Part shown: in pieces, positions 25,701 to 34,799 of the stretch | Layout: every line of letters starts with the position of its first letter | Position numbering within the stretch: the first letter of the stretch is position 1 | Assembly: GCA_011033025.1 (NCBI GenBank) | Contig: WFMF01000123.1 | Location: 133,848-197,847 of the forward strand | Source of the DNA: Beroe forskalii | Taxonomy: Eukaryota; Ctenophora; Nuda; Beroida; Beroidae | Reading direction: 5' to 3' | Length of the DNA stretch: 64,000 nt | Position numbers and translations under genes: made by a program | The notes under the pieces: generated by a model | The model's database searches: none | Told to the model about the DNA's origin: nothing | What the model saw: only the letters and a program-made list of their open reading frames with translations

Positions 25701-28700
25701 CCTCGCCTTCCCCGAGTGCTACCACCCCTGCTACACACCGCCTGGAACTCCCTCCTACGACCGGCACACCACTGTTTTCAAACCCATCTACGCTTTCAAC
25801 CCGCAGACCCAGGCGTTTGAGCTCCCACTAACTCGTAAGGAGCGGGTTTCACAGTACAGTCAGTATGTGGATATGATGAACAAGAGCTCGAGTAAAGTAA
25901 ACCTGGTGGATTTGAGGTGTCAGAAGTCAGTGTTGAAGTTGCTGCCGAGCAGACCCAAGAGTGGTGATAAACGACCTGTTCCACAGCCGCCGCCTGATCA
26001 GCAGAAGAGTGGGGTGTTGCCGCCAGGGGATGGGGACAAACGGGGCAGTCTGTCCCTGGACAGTGAGAGGAAGAAGAGTGTGGACGGGAGCAGAATGCCG
26101 GACTTTGACAAGGAGCGAGAAAGACCCGGGACTCTCACCCTTAGATCGTACATTCCGGACCACTCCATCTCCAAGAAACCCTCGGATAAACCCCCCGATG
26201 CCAGAGTTCGGAAACCCGAACCACCGCCAACTCGGCCAACTCGTAACCTAAGGAAGGAGCAGCTGCTCGCTAAGCCGTACGCCGCAGCGTTGCCGCGCGG
26301 CACCAGCATGCCGCGCGTGGGAGTGCCGCGCTACCGCACCATATCCACGTCCCTTGCCGCGGGGGTTCATCGACCCATCACCCGGCCCAAAGTCTTTAAT
26401 AGTACCAGCAATGACAAGGCCTCAGGGGTGGAGGTGATCAAGCAGTGTACGCTGGACTTTGGGTATAAGAAGATAGAGCCAGGGGAGGTGATGACGTATG
26501 ATCAGTTTCTGGAGGAGCAGAGGAAAACGGGCAAGAATATCACCTCGCGGTCTTCGAGTGCCCAGACTTTGTTGCAGTCGGAGTTCAAGGATGTTCCTGT
26601 GACTAAAGCGGTGAAGACTTCCACCAAGAAGAAGGATGGAAGTATGGAGAAAGATGGGAAGAAAGGAGCGAAAAAAGGAAAGAACAACACGGGTTCACTT
26701 ACTTCAAGCAGAACAAGCTTTTCAAAGAGCGCTTCAAACAGCACTACTAGTCTCATAAACACGAGCAGCAAATCTCTGAAATCTCTGATGGAAAAAGCAA
26801 CAATTCCAGAGAAGCAACCTAAAGATGTCCAATCAAACCTTCAGAAGGTTAATGAAAAAGTAACGGAAAAGGATAAAGCCAGTACCACCACGCTAGAACA
26901 GAATACCACAGAAAAGAAGAATTCCGGGAAATCTCAGTTTGCGAAGAAGGTATCTTCACAAATTTCGCTAACTGGAACATCTGCAAAGAGGGTAACTTCC
27001 CAAACTTCGCTGAGTGCCGAGCCTTCGAAAACATTTACGAAGAAAGTAACTTCGCAAACTTCGTTGAGTGCCGAGCCTTTGAAAACATTTACTAAGAAAG
27101 TTACTTCGCAAACTTCGCTGAGTGCCGAGCCTACGAAAACATTTACAAAGAAAGTAACTTCTCAAACTTCGCTGAGTGCCGAGCCACCAAGAACAACAAC
27201 GAAAAAGGTCAATTCCCAAACTTCATTGAGTGTAGAGCCACCCAAAACAACAACGAAAAAGGTCAATTCCCAAACTTCATTGAATCATGTTGAGCCCGTT
27301 CATATAGCATCAAAGAAGGTCACGTCTCAGACTTCTCTCCACGAACCAATAAAGAAACGTCTCCGACCTAACAGCGCCGGGAGTTGCATATCTACCGATT
27401 CCAAGAAGCAGCAAGGAAGAAAGAAGGAAGACAAGGAAGTCACTGAATCCAAGAAAAAGGAAGGAAAGAAGGTGGAAAGCACGGGAGTCAACGTGTCTGT
27501 TTTCACCCGTGACAACATCACGGTCTCCCCTAAGGAGGTCGTCGTGTCCAGGACGGTTAAACGTGACATGACCACCATTCTTGTAACCGTCCCTCACGGC
27601 TCAGAGAATCTCTTCACCAAAACCACGATTGGCAAAGTCGAGATTTCCCTCGATTCTCCGACTCCGGATATTCTGAGGATCGTATCACATGACCAACAGT
27701 CCTCGTCTGGTAAGAGCAGTAGTAACAAGTCTTCAGATCGGACGGATTCTGCTTCAAAGTCCGGGTCATCCCGGCAATCTTCAGATCGGACGGATTCTGC
27801 TTCAAAGTCATCGCGGCGATGGTCGTGCACTTCGTCCCTTAATTCCGAGCAGACTAACCGATGTCGCTCCCCTGCTCCAAGGTATGTGAGGAATGTTAAG
27901 AAGAATGTGGAGGTTGTGGATGCTGGATACATCTCCTGCACCTCACCCCTCCTCACTCCCCCCTCACCTGCCACTAAACGAGGGAAGAAGGTCGAGGCTG
28001 AGAGTATCCCTCATCCTGTGAAAGAGAAGAAAAGTGAGGTGGTTAAAGTCACTAAATCCTCTCCCTACGGATCAGCTAATGTGGTCGTTCAGGACAAGAA
28101 GCCTGCCGTCCGATCGTCGTCCCGTCCTTCTGCTAAAGTTGAACTGATCAGCGAGCAGTCGCCCTACGGTGCCACCAACTTCCGCTACCGAGTGCTGGAT
28201 AGCGATGCACGTGCAGAGGGCGCGCGCAGCAGGTCACGTGACATGGTCACGCGTGATTTGTCGCGTGAGGTGTCACGCAGCGGGGAAATACCTCGAGAAC
28301 CAACCGAGGAAGATCACGCGAGTTGTGAGCAGCAGGACAAGGAGCAAAAACAAGGACAAGTTGAAAAGCGACGAGGGAACGAGGTCTCTGCCGATTATTT
28401 GTAAAAGACAGAAATCTGGGTTAGAAAGCGATTTAGCTCAGAATAGACACAGGCTTTTGCTAGGGGGTGGTGTATAACAGGAATTTTTCACAAATTCCAC
28501 TGAGATAAAACTAAGATCATCTTTGATGGTTTCGTAATCCTTTGGATTCAGATTAGGCTTTAATTCTGAAATTTAGGACTGGAACTGAAGGATTATTTTA
28601 CTTTTTAGTACATTGAGCATTGGTATGATTTTGCCTTATGGAATGATATTGCTCAATCAGGACTTTTCTGAAGTCGTTGCCTCGTTTATTCACTTATTTA

Positions 28701-31700
28701 GGAAGTTTTAGGTCTAGGTACTCGTAAACATATTGCTCAATACTTTTTGGGTTTCTTTTCACAACTTACAAATTATAGGATGCACCCTATTAATATTTCT
28801 TTTTCAGGGCACTTTTGTGTTAAACCACTTATATTTTATGCAGTAGAATTTTATTCTATATTATTATTCTACTGTAAAATAGTCGGACAATAAATATTCT
28901 TGTAGAATACGCAATTCTATCATAAATGAAGTTCATTTGGTTTTTGGTTTTTTGGCTCTTCCAGTCTTGCGCCTATTTTGGCCGGACCGGGCTATTTCTT
29001 TTAACAATTAGCGGTCGATTCGTTCTCTATTTTCTCGTTTAAGTCGCCTCTGGCGGATAGCGGTTTTCATAACTGCTTTTCATTTCTGTTATATCAGAGA
29101 TTCTCTTAGATTGTTCCACAGTTCCCATCAGGATTTATTTCGTATATCGTTTAAACTAATTTGCTCTTTCCAGTATTTTTATGTTAGTCAGCTGTCGTTA
29201 GTGAAATTAGATTGATCATTATTTTAGTACGGTAGTTGCTTAGTTGAGTAGAATTTGTTAGTTTTTGAGGGCTAGAATTTATTTTGAGTTTAGATTAGTC
29301 TGTTTCAGTTTATTAAGTGTTTGTAACTTAGAACAATACAAATTAAGTGGGTTAGAGAACATAATTATGTAAATGTGTTATCTGCTGTTAGAGTATTGAA
29401 TGATTTACTTCTTTTTCTTAATTCAAGATTTATCAATCAACTCAGTGGTGCATGGAATCTTCAAAGAAAATCAAAATTTCAAAATCCCAGATATCAAGTC
29501 ATTAATCCTGCTCAAATAACTGAAATTAGGATGAAGCATTAACCATTTGATTTTAAGAATAAGAGTCACCGTCACCTACAAAAACGATTGAAACCTCTAT
29601 TGAAATGGCTTGACAAAATGAACCTGTGGTATTTCTTATAACTAAGAAGTAAGTAACTAATAGTTACTTCAAAATATAAAAACAAGCCAAAGAGAATTAT
29701 TTCTGTGAATATAATCATCCCAAGAAATGGGTTCACCCCGTTCTTCACCCAGTAGCAGCGACCACGAAGAAAGGTTCGAGTAGCGCTCACAAAGACAGTT
29801 CAAAATCCCACATAAAGTGTACGACTCCTCTGCAGACTAGCAAGAGTAAGTAGTGTTTTTTCAGTGTCTTTTCAGTGTCCATTCAGTGTCTTTTCAGTGT
29901 CTTTTCAGTGTCTTTTCAGTGTCATTTCAGTGATGATGTCAGAATCGTGATGAGATAATGGTGCTGTGTGGCGGCTTTTCATTCCTATCATTATCAATAG
30001 CAATGGAATATAGATATACGTTTAGACGATGGCTGGGATTGCGCTTATTCCTTCACTTCCCAGGTTCGGTTAAGGGAACTCCCATCAAGAAATCGGTACC
30101 ATTGGAGAAGCCACCTGAAGGCTCTACTAAGGGAGGTCCCTGGCAAATCGGTCCAATGTAGAGCATTGGGTTCCCAAATTATGCCTCAAGTATTCTACAT
30201 CTGCGCCACCAACTTTGCCCAACATTTTCCCCAACAATTTGCCCAATATTTTGCCCAACATTTTCAACTTTGTATTTGCCCAAAATTTTGCCCAACATTT
30301 CAAGACTCAATTTCACTTTCAGGGAGAGAAGACCGCTCCGGCGCCCCCGGAACCAAAACCCGTGAAACCGGAGATTGTGTTCGACCCACAGAAAATAATC
30401 AGCAAGGCATCCGCCCTCACGAAAGATACTGGGAAATTCAATGTTTTTTGAAAACAATTTTTAAACCCGTCCAGTAAATTGTATGAAAAGTATACAGTTT
30501 GGAAGTATTCGAGTTTCGAACTGGTTTTGAACTTTGACATCATAATCAATTTGGACTTTTAAAACAAACCTTCTAACCAAACTAAGTACCCCAAGAAAAA
30601 TATTTGTGGCAAAAGTCTTCAATTTATTACGGCCTATTAGTATTATTTAGCAACCTTGACTTTCACGAAAGTTCAAGCAAGGCAGGTTTTCTCCAACTAC
30701 TTGGCTAAACTCCAGGATGAGCTGAACGAGAACATTGGGACTCCCGCCCAACCCAAGCAATACGAGGATCAAATGGCAAGTGGGGAAGGAGAAAAAGACC
30801 AAACATTTTGGGTCCTAATTTCATGCATTTTCATGCCAGCGTAAATCAGAGAGAGGTCTTACTAAGAGTAAGACCCCTCTATTGTGAAATTGATCAACAC
30901 TTATGATAATTTATCAAATTGATCTTGCACCACCATCAATTCCCCACTTAAACCTATGATGATTACATCACACGCAGGAGACAGTTCTGCGTTTCCTCTC
31001 CCGAGCCAGCACCAATCTACACCTCCAAGTGTTCCGGGTGGTGGTTCCAAGCCGCAGACTTCCCCTTGGTACATGGATTTATAAATTTGTTTGACTTGTG
31101 ACTCGTGAGGTTGTGATTTCTGAAAACGACTCTTGAGATTTCTACATGACTGTTTGTTAGGGACTAGGGGCTGATCAGTGATCACCCATCAGCGTTAATT
31201 GATAGAGGCAGGTCACTAATTAGCCCCAGGTCAGCATTAATGAGCCCCTGATCAGCGCTTCTCAGCGCTGATCACTCATCAACCCCTGGCAGTGATTTGC
31301 TCATTAAGGCCGCTTTTGCAGGTGATCAGCGACGGATCCTCGCTAAAGAACTGGGAGACTTCATCCACATTTACAACAAGGAAACTGTGCAGTTGGCACA
31401 GCGCGTCAGGATGCGCCAAGTCATGATGCAGACCAAGGACTCGTGCGACGTTCACGGTGAGTTTGAAATTTGCGAAGGAGGTGGTGCGTAGCAGCGCCGA
31501 GTGAGCTGTTTATATGCAGGCCCAACGTGCGTAACCTTGGCACCACGTGGGTTACCATGACAACACGAGTGTTACCATGACAACTCCCCTGCAGGTGTTA
31601 CCATGACAACTCCCCTGCAGGTGTCTCGGACGAGTCTCTGAGTGAGTTCCTCCTACACAGTGACGAGGGAGACGTGGAGAAGGTTCTGGTAGAGTACTCC

Positions 31701-34584
31701 TCTGCTCATCCCTCCTCAGCGCTCTTCTTAGGAGAAGTGAAACACGAGGATATATCCTCGCTGATTAGCACTAAACCCAGACCCATGACCAGTGGGAGGA
31801 CGGAGGGGGCGGGGGACAAGGCTGAGGATAAGAAGTGAGTCCTCTTTTTTAGGTCCCATCTATCAGCTTATGAGGGGTTGCCCTTTTCACCGTTTTTATC
31901 TTACCACTTCGATTTTTCGGGTGCCTTTATAATGTGGCAATGTGCTGAATTATAAATCCCTCAAATTCATTTATTTCAGAATTCCCAGCAATCCGAAAAA
32001 GGAAGAACCCTCCGATTCCCCAGTCAAGAAATCAAACTCTGACGACCTTCACGCGCAAGGCACAACGCGTGGCCATGGCAACGCGGACACCTCCTCACGT
32101 GACACATCCCACGTGACGTCACGTGACAACAAGAACCTACCACGTGACACATCCAGTCTGAGTAAGAGCAGCAGTAAGCTGAGCACTGTCAGCAGTGGAT
32201 ACGGGAGCTTCGTCAGTACAGGGTCAGGGTCAGGGAAGATGAGACCAAGCACAGCCACAGGTGGGTATTGTATTGTATTATAGTAGTCTCACGACAAGTT
32301 TTGACCGATTTAAAGGGATGGTAAAGTTTTTAGATGCAAATTTCTAATTTTATCTTATTTCGGTAAAAATAGCTACTTCATGACCTCTAATAAGGTTCTA
32401 CACGTTTGTTTGTACAAACACGCCCTGGAATAAGTCAATTAAGGCTGCCATTTGTGCTCTGAAAAGGCACATGGATGTTATGAGGTTATCATGTGAAACT
32501 CATTGGTTTTTAACATTAATTAGATATGGATTATGGTTCCCCAATCAATTTTGGACATGCCACATATTATTTTGTTGCATAGACATATGTGGTTCCGCCA
32601 TAATGATGCAATTCATGAGCGTGATATCACATTAGATCATATTGAAAGGTGGACCCCATGCCTTCTCGGCTTGCGGTTATGTATATTGTATGATAAATTT
32701 CCCGTTACAAATCTATTAATTAGTGGTCACAGGGCGCATATTGTGGAATGAAACACATCACATACTTGTCGATATGATATTCCGGTAACATTCAGGCTAA
32801 AATAAACAAAATCTATTTTTGAGCCCAAAACTACACCATCCCTTTAAAGGATAGTACTATATGCGTAGAGTCGTGTTCTACTCGCGCTTTATATCATGTG
32901 TTTGTTATGACACACCAATTTAAATACACATCTACGCGACCTTTGCTTTTGAGTTACAAAAATGTGCATATCTCCGAGGTTTTTGAGCAAACTTGATGAA
33001 ACTTTCAGGATATTTAGAGCTTCATAAAAGCAACATCTCAGTGAAGTTTAGATTCATTTTTGAGCTCCAAGCGGAGTTATGACCGAAAAGCCAGTTGTTA
33101 AGCGGTAACTTTAAAACAAAACACCGGTTTATCTGTCATATCTCAATTTCTGAGGGTCAGAAATGTTAGCTACTCAGGAATGTATTGGTCATATCTTGCC
33201 CGTAATATCCTGAAAGTTTGATCAAAATTGCTCAAAAAACGGCTGAGTTATGCGCTTTTTGTTTTGTGTTAACAAGCATTTTCTATTATTACCATATAAG
33301 GTAATGTGTGCTTGTTTGTGTACAGGGTGTGTCTTTGTACACCGTTCGACTACTATAGTACTTTAGAGGCTCAGACTCACCGCAGAAATATGATTTAGAG
33401 CACACTCGGCTCAGCTTCGCTTCGCCTCGCACTCTAAATTATTTTAAATGTCTCAGCTGCGCTGTCGACATTTTAAATATTATATAGAGCCCTGCTCTCG
33501 CAGGGCTCTATATTGTCTGCGTGTTCGTCTTACGCCTCTAAAGTACATGTATTGTATTGTATTGTATTGTATTGTATTGTATTGTATTGTATTGTATTGT
33601 ACTGTATTGTATTGTATTGTATTGTATTGTATTGTATTGTATTGTATTGTATTGTATTGTATTGTATTGTATTGTATTGTATTGTATTGTATTGTATTGT
33701 ATTGTATTGTATTGTATTGTACCCTATTGTATTGTATTGTATTGTATTGTATTGTATTGTATTGTATTGTATTGTATTGTATTGTATTGTATTGTATTGT
33801 ATTGTATTGTATTGTATTGTATTGTATTGTATTGTATTGTATTGTATTGTATTGTATTGTATTGTATTGTATTGTATTGTATTGTATTGTATTGTACAAA
33901 AAAATTCAGGTGCAGCAAGACGAAAGGAAGGGGTCAACCGAGTCAGCAAATCTCCAGCTACAACTCGCAAAACTGAAGGTCAGTTTCCAAAATTCTGTAT
34001 AGATACACTTCCTAAGGTACATCAAATGATAAAACACCAACTACCAAGCTATTCATCATAATCAAGTTACAGCGCTTGACATTGTTCAATTTAAACTTAA
34101 ACTTACTAAAGTTTCCGCAGGTTTGAAGCGGTGGGGATCAGGCACCAGCGACAGCACGCACTCCCCTTACGCTACCCGCAAGTCTGCTTCACGTGACAGT
34201 CTCACGCGTGACTCTACCTCACGTGACAGTCTCACGCGTGACTGCGCGTCACGTGCCAGCTTCTCACGTGCAGGGTACACGTCGCCTAGCAACTCCTCGC
34301 ATAGCAACACAACTCGCTCAAAATCATCCGGTATTTCTCGAGACAAAGCCTGGGCCACCACGAGACCGGCTACAGTGCAGACTGCCAAGCAGCGCACGAC
34401 GAACACCAGTATCAGCGATATTTCCCTCGTGAAACCGCCGCGCGGCAAAACGCGTGATTCGTCACGCGAAGTGTCGCGTAAAACGGCGGCTCCGCTCAAA
34501 AACCCGCGGAGCAAAGAGTTCGTGCAGAGCGTGTGGACGGAGGAGTTTTGCAAACTGATGGACCTTAGGATGTACCTTCATTGA
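7711..34584 (+). CDS. TTLL5: TTLL5-like tubulin polyglutamylase (multi-exon; first exon(s) and one catalytic exon not found)
   Basis: This is a tubulin-tyrosine-ligase-like ATP-grasp ligase that in other animals adds glutamates to tubulin tails on cilia and centrioles. Exons: 7711-7814, 8080-8168, 9175-9281, 12013-12076, 13570-13636, 19840-19922, 20268-20413, 20620-20691, 20835-20956, 21629-21698, 22561-22619, 23356-23505, 23772-23825, 23980-24073, 24388-24514, 25073-25171, 25634-about 28400, about 29751-29846, 30064-about 30138, about 30308-30440, 30651-30775, 30978-31068, 31322-31456, 31621-31834, 31980-32260, 33910-33978, 34121-34584. Landmarks are TYKFVKTE...[73 protein letters not shown]-like YMHLTNYS and [21 protein letters not shown]5 is favoured over TTLL4/7 by the C-terminal block [20 protein letters not shown]. 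The exon carrying FELYGFD/LLEVN was not found between 21699 and 21932. Confidence 0.88.
8080..21698 (+). CDS. TTLL5: TTLL5 catalytic (TTL) domain exons
   Basis: Nine exons encode the ATP-grasp core. Phases join without a break from [15 protein letters not shown] through [130 protein letters not shown] and [20 protein letters not shown]. The nucleotide-binding [10 protein letters not shown] loop and the HLTNYSINKK substrate motif are intact. Introns of this block hold the CACTTGTC array, the retroelement and the 469-bp satellite. The exon ending at 21698 finishes in phase 2 (GC/gtaaaagc), and no later exon continues it with the expected CKxF...FELYGFD sequence. Confidence 0.85.
10376..10556. 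repeat. Intronic minisatellite, CCCCCATTGAAACTGTGA unit
   Basis: About eight imperfect tandem units of roughly 18-24 bp built on gacccccattgaaactgtg(a) lie in the TTLL5 intron between 9281 and 12013. Open frames across it are repeat artefacts. Confidence 0.85.
12091..13290. repeat. CACTTGTC minisatellite, array A
   Basis: About 1.2 kb of tandem gtcacttgtcagt (13 bp) mixed with the extended form that adds cccttgtcagt. It starts 15 bases after the donor of the TTLL5 exon ending at 12076. The right part has settled into a higher-order unit of about 24 bp (cacttgtcccttgtcagtgt). A second array of the same motif is at 36721-37115. Long open frames here ([13 protein letters not shown]-type) follow from the repeat and are not genes. 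Confidence 0.95.
15027..17606 (-). pseudogene. 5'-truncated, frameshifted non-LTR-like retroelement with reverse transcriptase
   Basis: Read on the minus strand, the fragment encodes a reverse transcriptase with [20 protein letters not shown] and the catalytic YADD (near 16650). A conserved C-terminal region follows with CVCG...[22 protein letters not shown] and [10 protein letters not shown]...[12 protein letters not shown]. Together these mark a family often seen in marine invertebrate genomes. Reading frame is lost at several points (near 17100, 17020, 16560 and 15735), so no intact protein remains. A 10-bp direct repeat, tcaaggccat, flanks it (15017-15026 and 17607-17616), and the empty site occurs in segment B (near 38955). 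The 5' part of the element is missing. No LTRs are visible. Its exact clade is uncertain. Confidence 0.85.
17697..19745. repeat. 469-bp satellite, array A (about 4 units)
   Basis: The marker gtccgtataattg recurs at 18271, 18740 and 19209, giving a 469-bp period. Each unit is itself an imperfect inverted repeat. The stretch aggccacaaat...ggtttccgaga...atgatgccaaacg...tcgagaaagtcgaatttttgaccc is matched in reverse complement by gggtcaaaaattcgactttctcga...tttggcatctcag...ctccgaaacc...atttgtggcctcc, with a loop around ctatacactggga. The end units are diverged, as expected at satellite borders. It lies in the TTLL5 intron between 13636 and 19840. Open frames of 60-170 codons across it are by-products. 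Confidence 0.93.
19931..20064. mobile_element. Palindromic MITE, present only in segment A
   Basis: The left arm (ggtgacagttcgaaatgcagttttt...tgtgtgcggcataagtttacgcggcg) is mirrored by the right arm (cgccgtgcaaacttacgcggtgcacacaaaactgtagttcgaactgccact). The arms are about 50 bp with mismatches, about 134 bp in total. Segment B has no counterpart at this place (43594-43690), so this is an insertion beside the donor of exon 19840-19922. Confidence 0.7.
20965..21175. repeat. CGGTTT/CGGTTAACCG repeat
   Basis: Two roughly 90-bp units rich in ttcggttacggtttcggt and the palindrome cggttaaccg lie just inside the intron after exon 20835-20956. I see no other function. Confidence 0.7.
21933..22036 (+). 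CDS. TTLL5: Possible TTLL5 linker exon
   Basis: A stretch between a good acceptor (attacag/ACG) and a strong donor (GATCG/gtaagtaag) is open in one frame and reads [20 protein letters not shown]... It could be linker between the TTL domain and the next helical segment. However, its 5' phase does not join the exon ending at 21698 and its 3' phase does not join the exon at 22561 without a stop. It is therefore either part of a missing-exon problem or not an exon. Confidence 0.35.
22320..22535. repeat. Intronic repeat, ACCATCATGTCTCTAAAAACTT unit
   Basis: About nine imperfect 22-bp units (catcatgtctctaaaaacttac) lie immediately before the acceptor of exon 22561-22619. Confidence 0.85.
22621..22860. 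repeat. Intronic repeat, GTGACACCACTTT unit
   Basis: About twelve short degenerate units of (t)gacaccactttctagt begin directly at the donor of exon 22561-22619. The donor gtgacacc is itself in register with the repeat. Confidence 0.8.
22975..23345. repeat. Intronic repeat, AACTAATCGCACTCCGCAC unit
   Basis: Some 18 imperfect units of 18-20 bp (aactaatcgcactccgcac) run up to the acceptor of exon 23356-23505. Confidence 0.85.
24229..24426 (+). repeat. Three tandem copies of an acceptor plus exon start
   Basis: A 66-bp unit (acccatNtaatttgctcagGG(T/A)ACAGT(G/T)GAAGAC...) occurs three times. Only the third copy continues into the real exon (24388-24514, [14 protein letters not shown]). The first two copies carry their own ttgctcag acceptor, then hit TAA (agccctctaa) within about 40 bases. 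Confidence 0.9.
24640..25070. repeat. Intronic CTGT/CTAATGACTG compound repeat
   Basis: Tracts of (ctgt)n and (gtgtctgt)n alternate with about ten copies of gtcctaatgactg (often preceded by gtacaaNgagt). The repeat reaches the acceptor of exon 25073-25171. Confidence 0.85.
25634..28404 (+). CDS. TTLL5: Giant TTLL5 exon with 18-residue basic repeats (splice or stop end unresolved)
   Basis: After acceptor cacag/AT, the frame is open for 2.77 kb to TAA at 28402-28404. It begins [18 protein letters not shown] and becomes Ser/Lys/Pro-rich. At about 26940-27340 it holds seven to eight near-repeats of the form [18 protein letters not shown] (54 bp each). Later parts contain [11 protein letters not shown] repeats and [17 protein letters not shown]. 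To join the downstream TTLL5 exons it must splice before 28402, and the best-looking donor is AAG/gtatgtgagg near 27881, although the downstream phase does not settle it. Alternatively it ends at the stop, with an AATAAA at about 28889, as a short isoform. The extended basic, disordered region resembles microtubule-binding tails in general. No specific homologue was recognised. Confidence 0.75.
28405..29750. other. AT-rich stretch after the giant exon
   Basis: No exon is recognised. A possible polyadenylation signal (AATAAA near 28889) would allow transcripts that stop in the giant exon. Otherwise this is an unremarkable AT-rich intron. Confidence 0.4.
29859..29935. repeat. Intronic CTTTTCAGTGT repeat
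   Basis: Six to seven tandem units of ttttcagtgtc follow directly after the gtaagtag donor at 29847. Each unit contains a consensus 3' splice motif (ttttcag/t). Confidence 0.8.
30651..34584 (+). CDS. TTLL5: TTLL5 C-terminal exons (cofactor-interaction region and Ser/Arg tail)
   Basis: These exons encode [34 protein letters not shown]...[30 protein letters not shown], then [20 protein letters not shown]...SALFLGE. They correspond in order to the conserved C-terminal region that in TTLL5 binds cofactors. The last exons (31980-32260, 33910-33978, 34121-34584) are disordered and rich in SRD/TRD repeats coded by tcacgtgac. The reading frame ends ...[11 protein letters not shown] at TGA 34582-34584, inside the first unit of a 30-bp minisatellite, so the final residues are repeat-derived. 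Confidence 0.85.
30776..30977 (+). other. GC-AG intron in TTLL5
   Basis: The exon ends ...EDQM at ATG and the intron begins gcaagtgg. The next exon begins GAGACAGTTCTG after cacgcag. Joining ATG/GAG keeps the frame and reproduces the family pattern (EDQM-E..VRFL.RAS). A GT donor in the same place would break it. gcaagt is the usual GC-donor consensus. Confidence 0.8.
31140..31300. repeat. Intronic CTGATCAGCGCTGATCAC palindromic repeat
   Basis: Degenerate copies of gatcagcg/cgctgatca in both orientations precede exon 31322-31456. The exon start (GTGATCAGCGACGG) shares the motif. Confidence 0.6.
31569..31620 (+). repeat. Tandemly duplicated 3' splice site
   Basis: The 26-bp unit gtgttaccatgacaactcccctgcag occurs twice in a row, and a third, partial copy precedes it. 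Each full copy ends in an AG. The exon 31621-31834 follows the second. Use of the first AG would insert 26 bases and shift the frame. Confidence 0.85.
33390..33515. repeat. Three consecutive short stem-loops
   Basis: In order: atttagag...ctctaaat around a cggctcagcttcgcttcgcctcg loop; aaatgtc...gacattt; and the near-perfect atatagagccctgc/gcagggctctatat with a 4-base loop. They directly precede the ATTGT microsatellite. They may be part of a decayed transposon. Confidence 0.55.
33548..33896. repeat. (ATTGT)n pentanucleotide microsatellite
   Basis: About 69 units with two interruptions (actgt near 33601, accct near 33721). It ends 14 bases before the acceptor of exon 33910-33978 and so occupies the polypyrimidine and branch region. 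None of the six frames contains a stop, which explains the long YCIVL/NTIQY open frames. Confidence 0.97.
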
Positions 34585-34772
34585 AAGGGCGCCTGGAGGA
34601 TGTACCTTCATTGAAAGGGCGCCTGGAGGATGTACCTTCATTGAAAGGGCGCCTGGAGGATGTACCTTCATTGAAAGGGGGCCTGGAGGATGTACCTTCA
34701 TTGAAAGGGCGCCTGGAGGATGTACCTTCATTGAAAGGGCGCCTGGAGGATGTACCTTCATTGAAAGGGGAG
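34566..34772 (+). repeat. 30-bp minisatellite at the end of TTLL5
   Basis: Seven near-identical units of ggatgtaccttcattgaaagggcgcctgga. The TTLL5 stop codon lies in unit 1 (CATTGA). Because 30 is a multiple of 3, the array keeps one frame open throughout ([11 protein letters not shown] repeats), shifted from the TTLL5 frame. Confidence 0.95.
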
Positions 34773-34799
34773 CTTAGAGTCGGACGGGTATTTATATAG

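Noticed and set aside
25796-27974. Minus-strand open frames opposite the giant TTLL5 exon
   Set aside because: They are shadows of a codon-biased, Ser/Lys-rich plus-strand exon, with no homology or splice support.
33448-34061. Open frames of [10 protein letters not shown] and [10 protein letters not shown] on both strands
   Set aside because: These are translations of (ATTGT)n, which has no stop in any frame.
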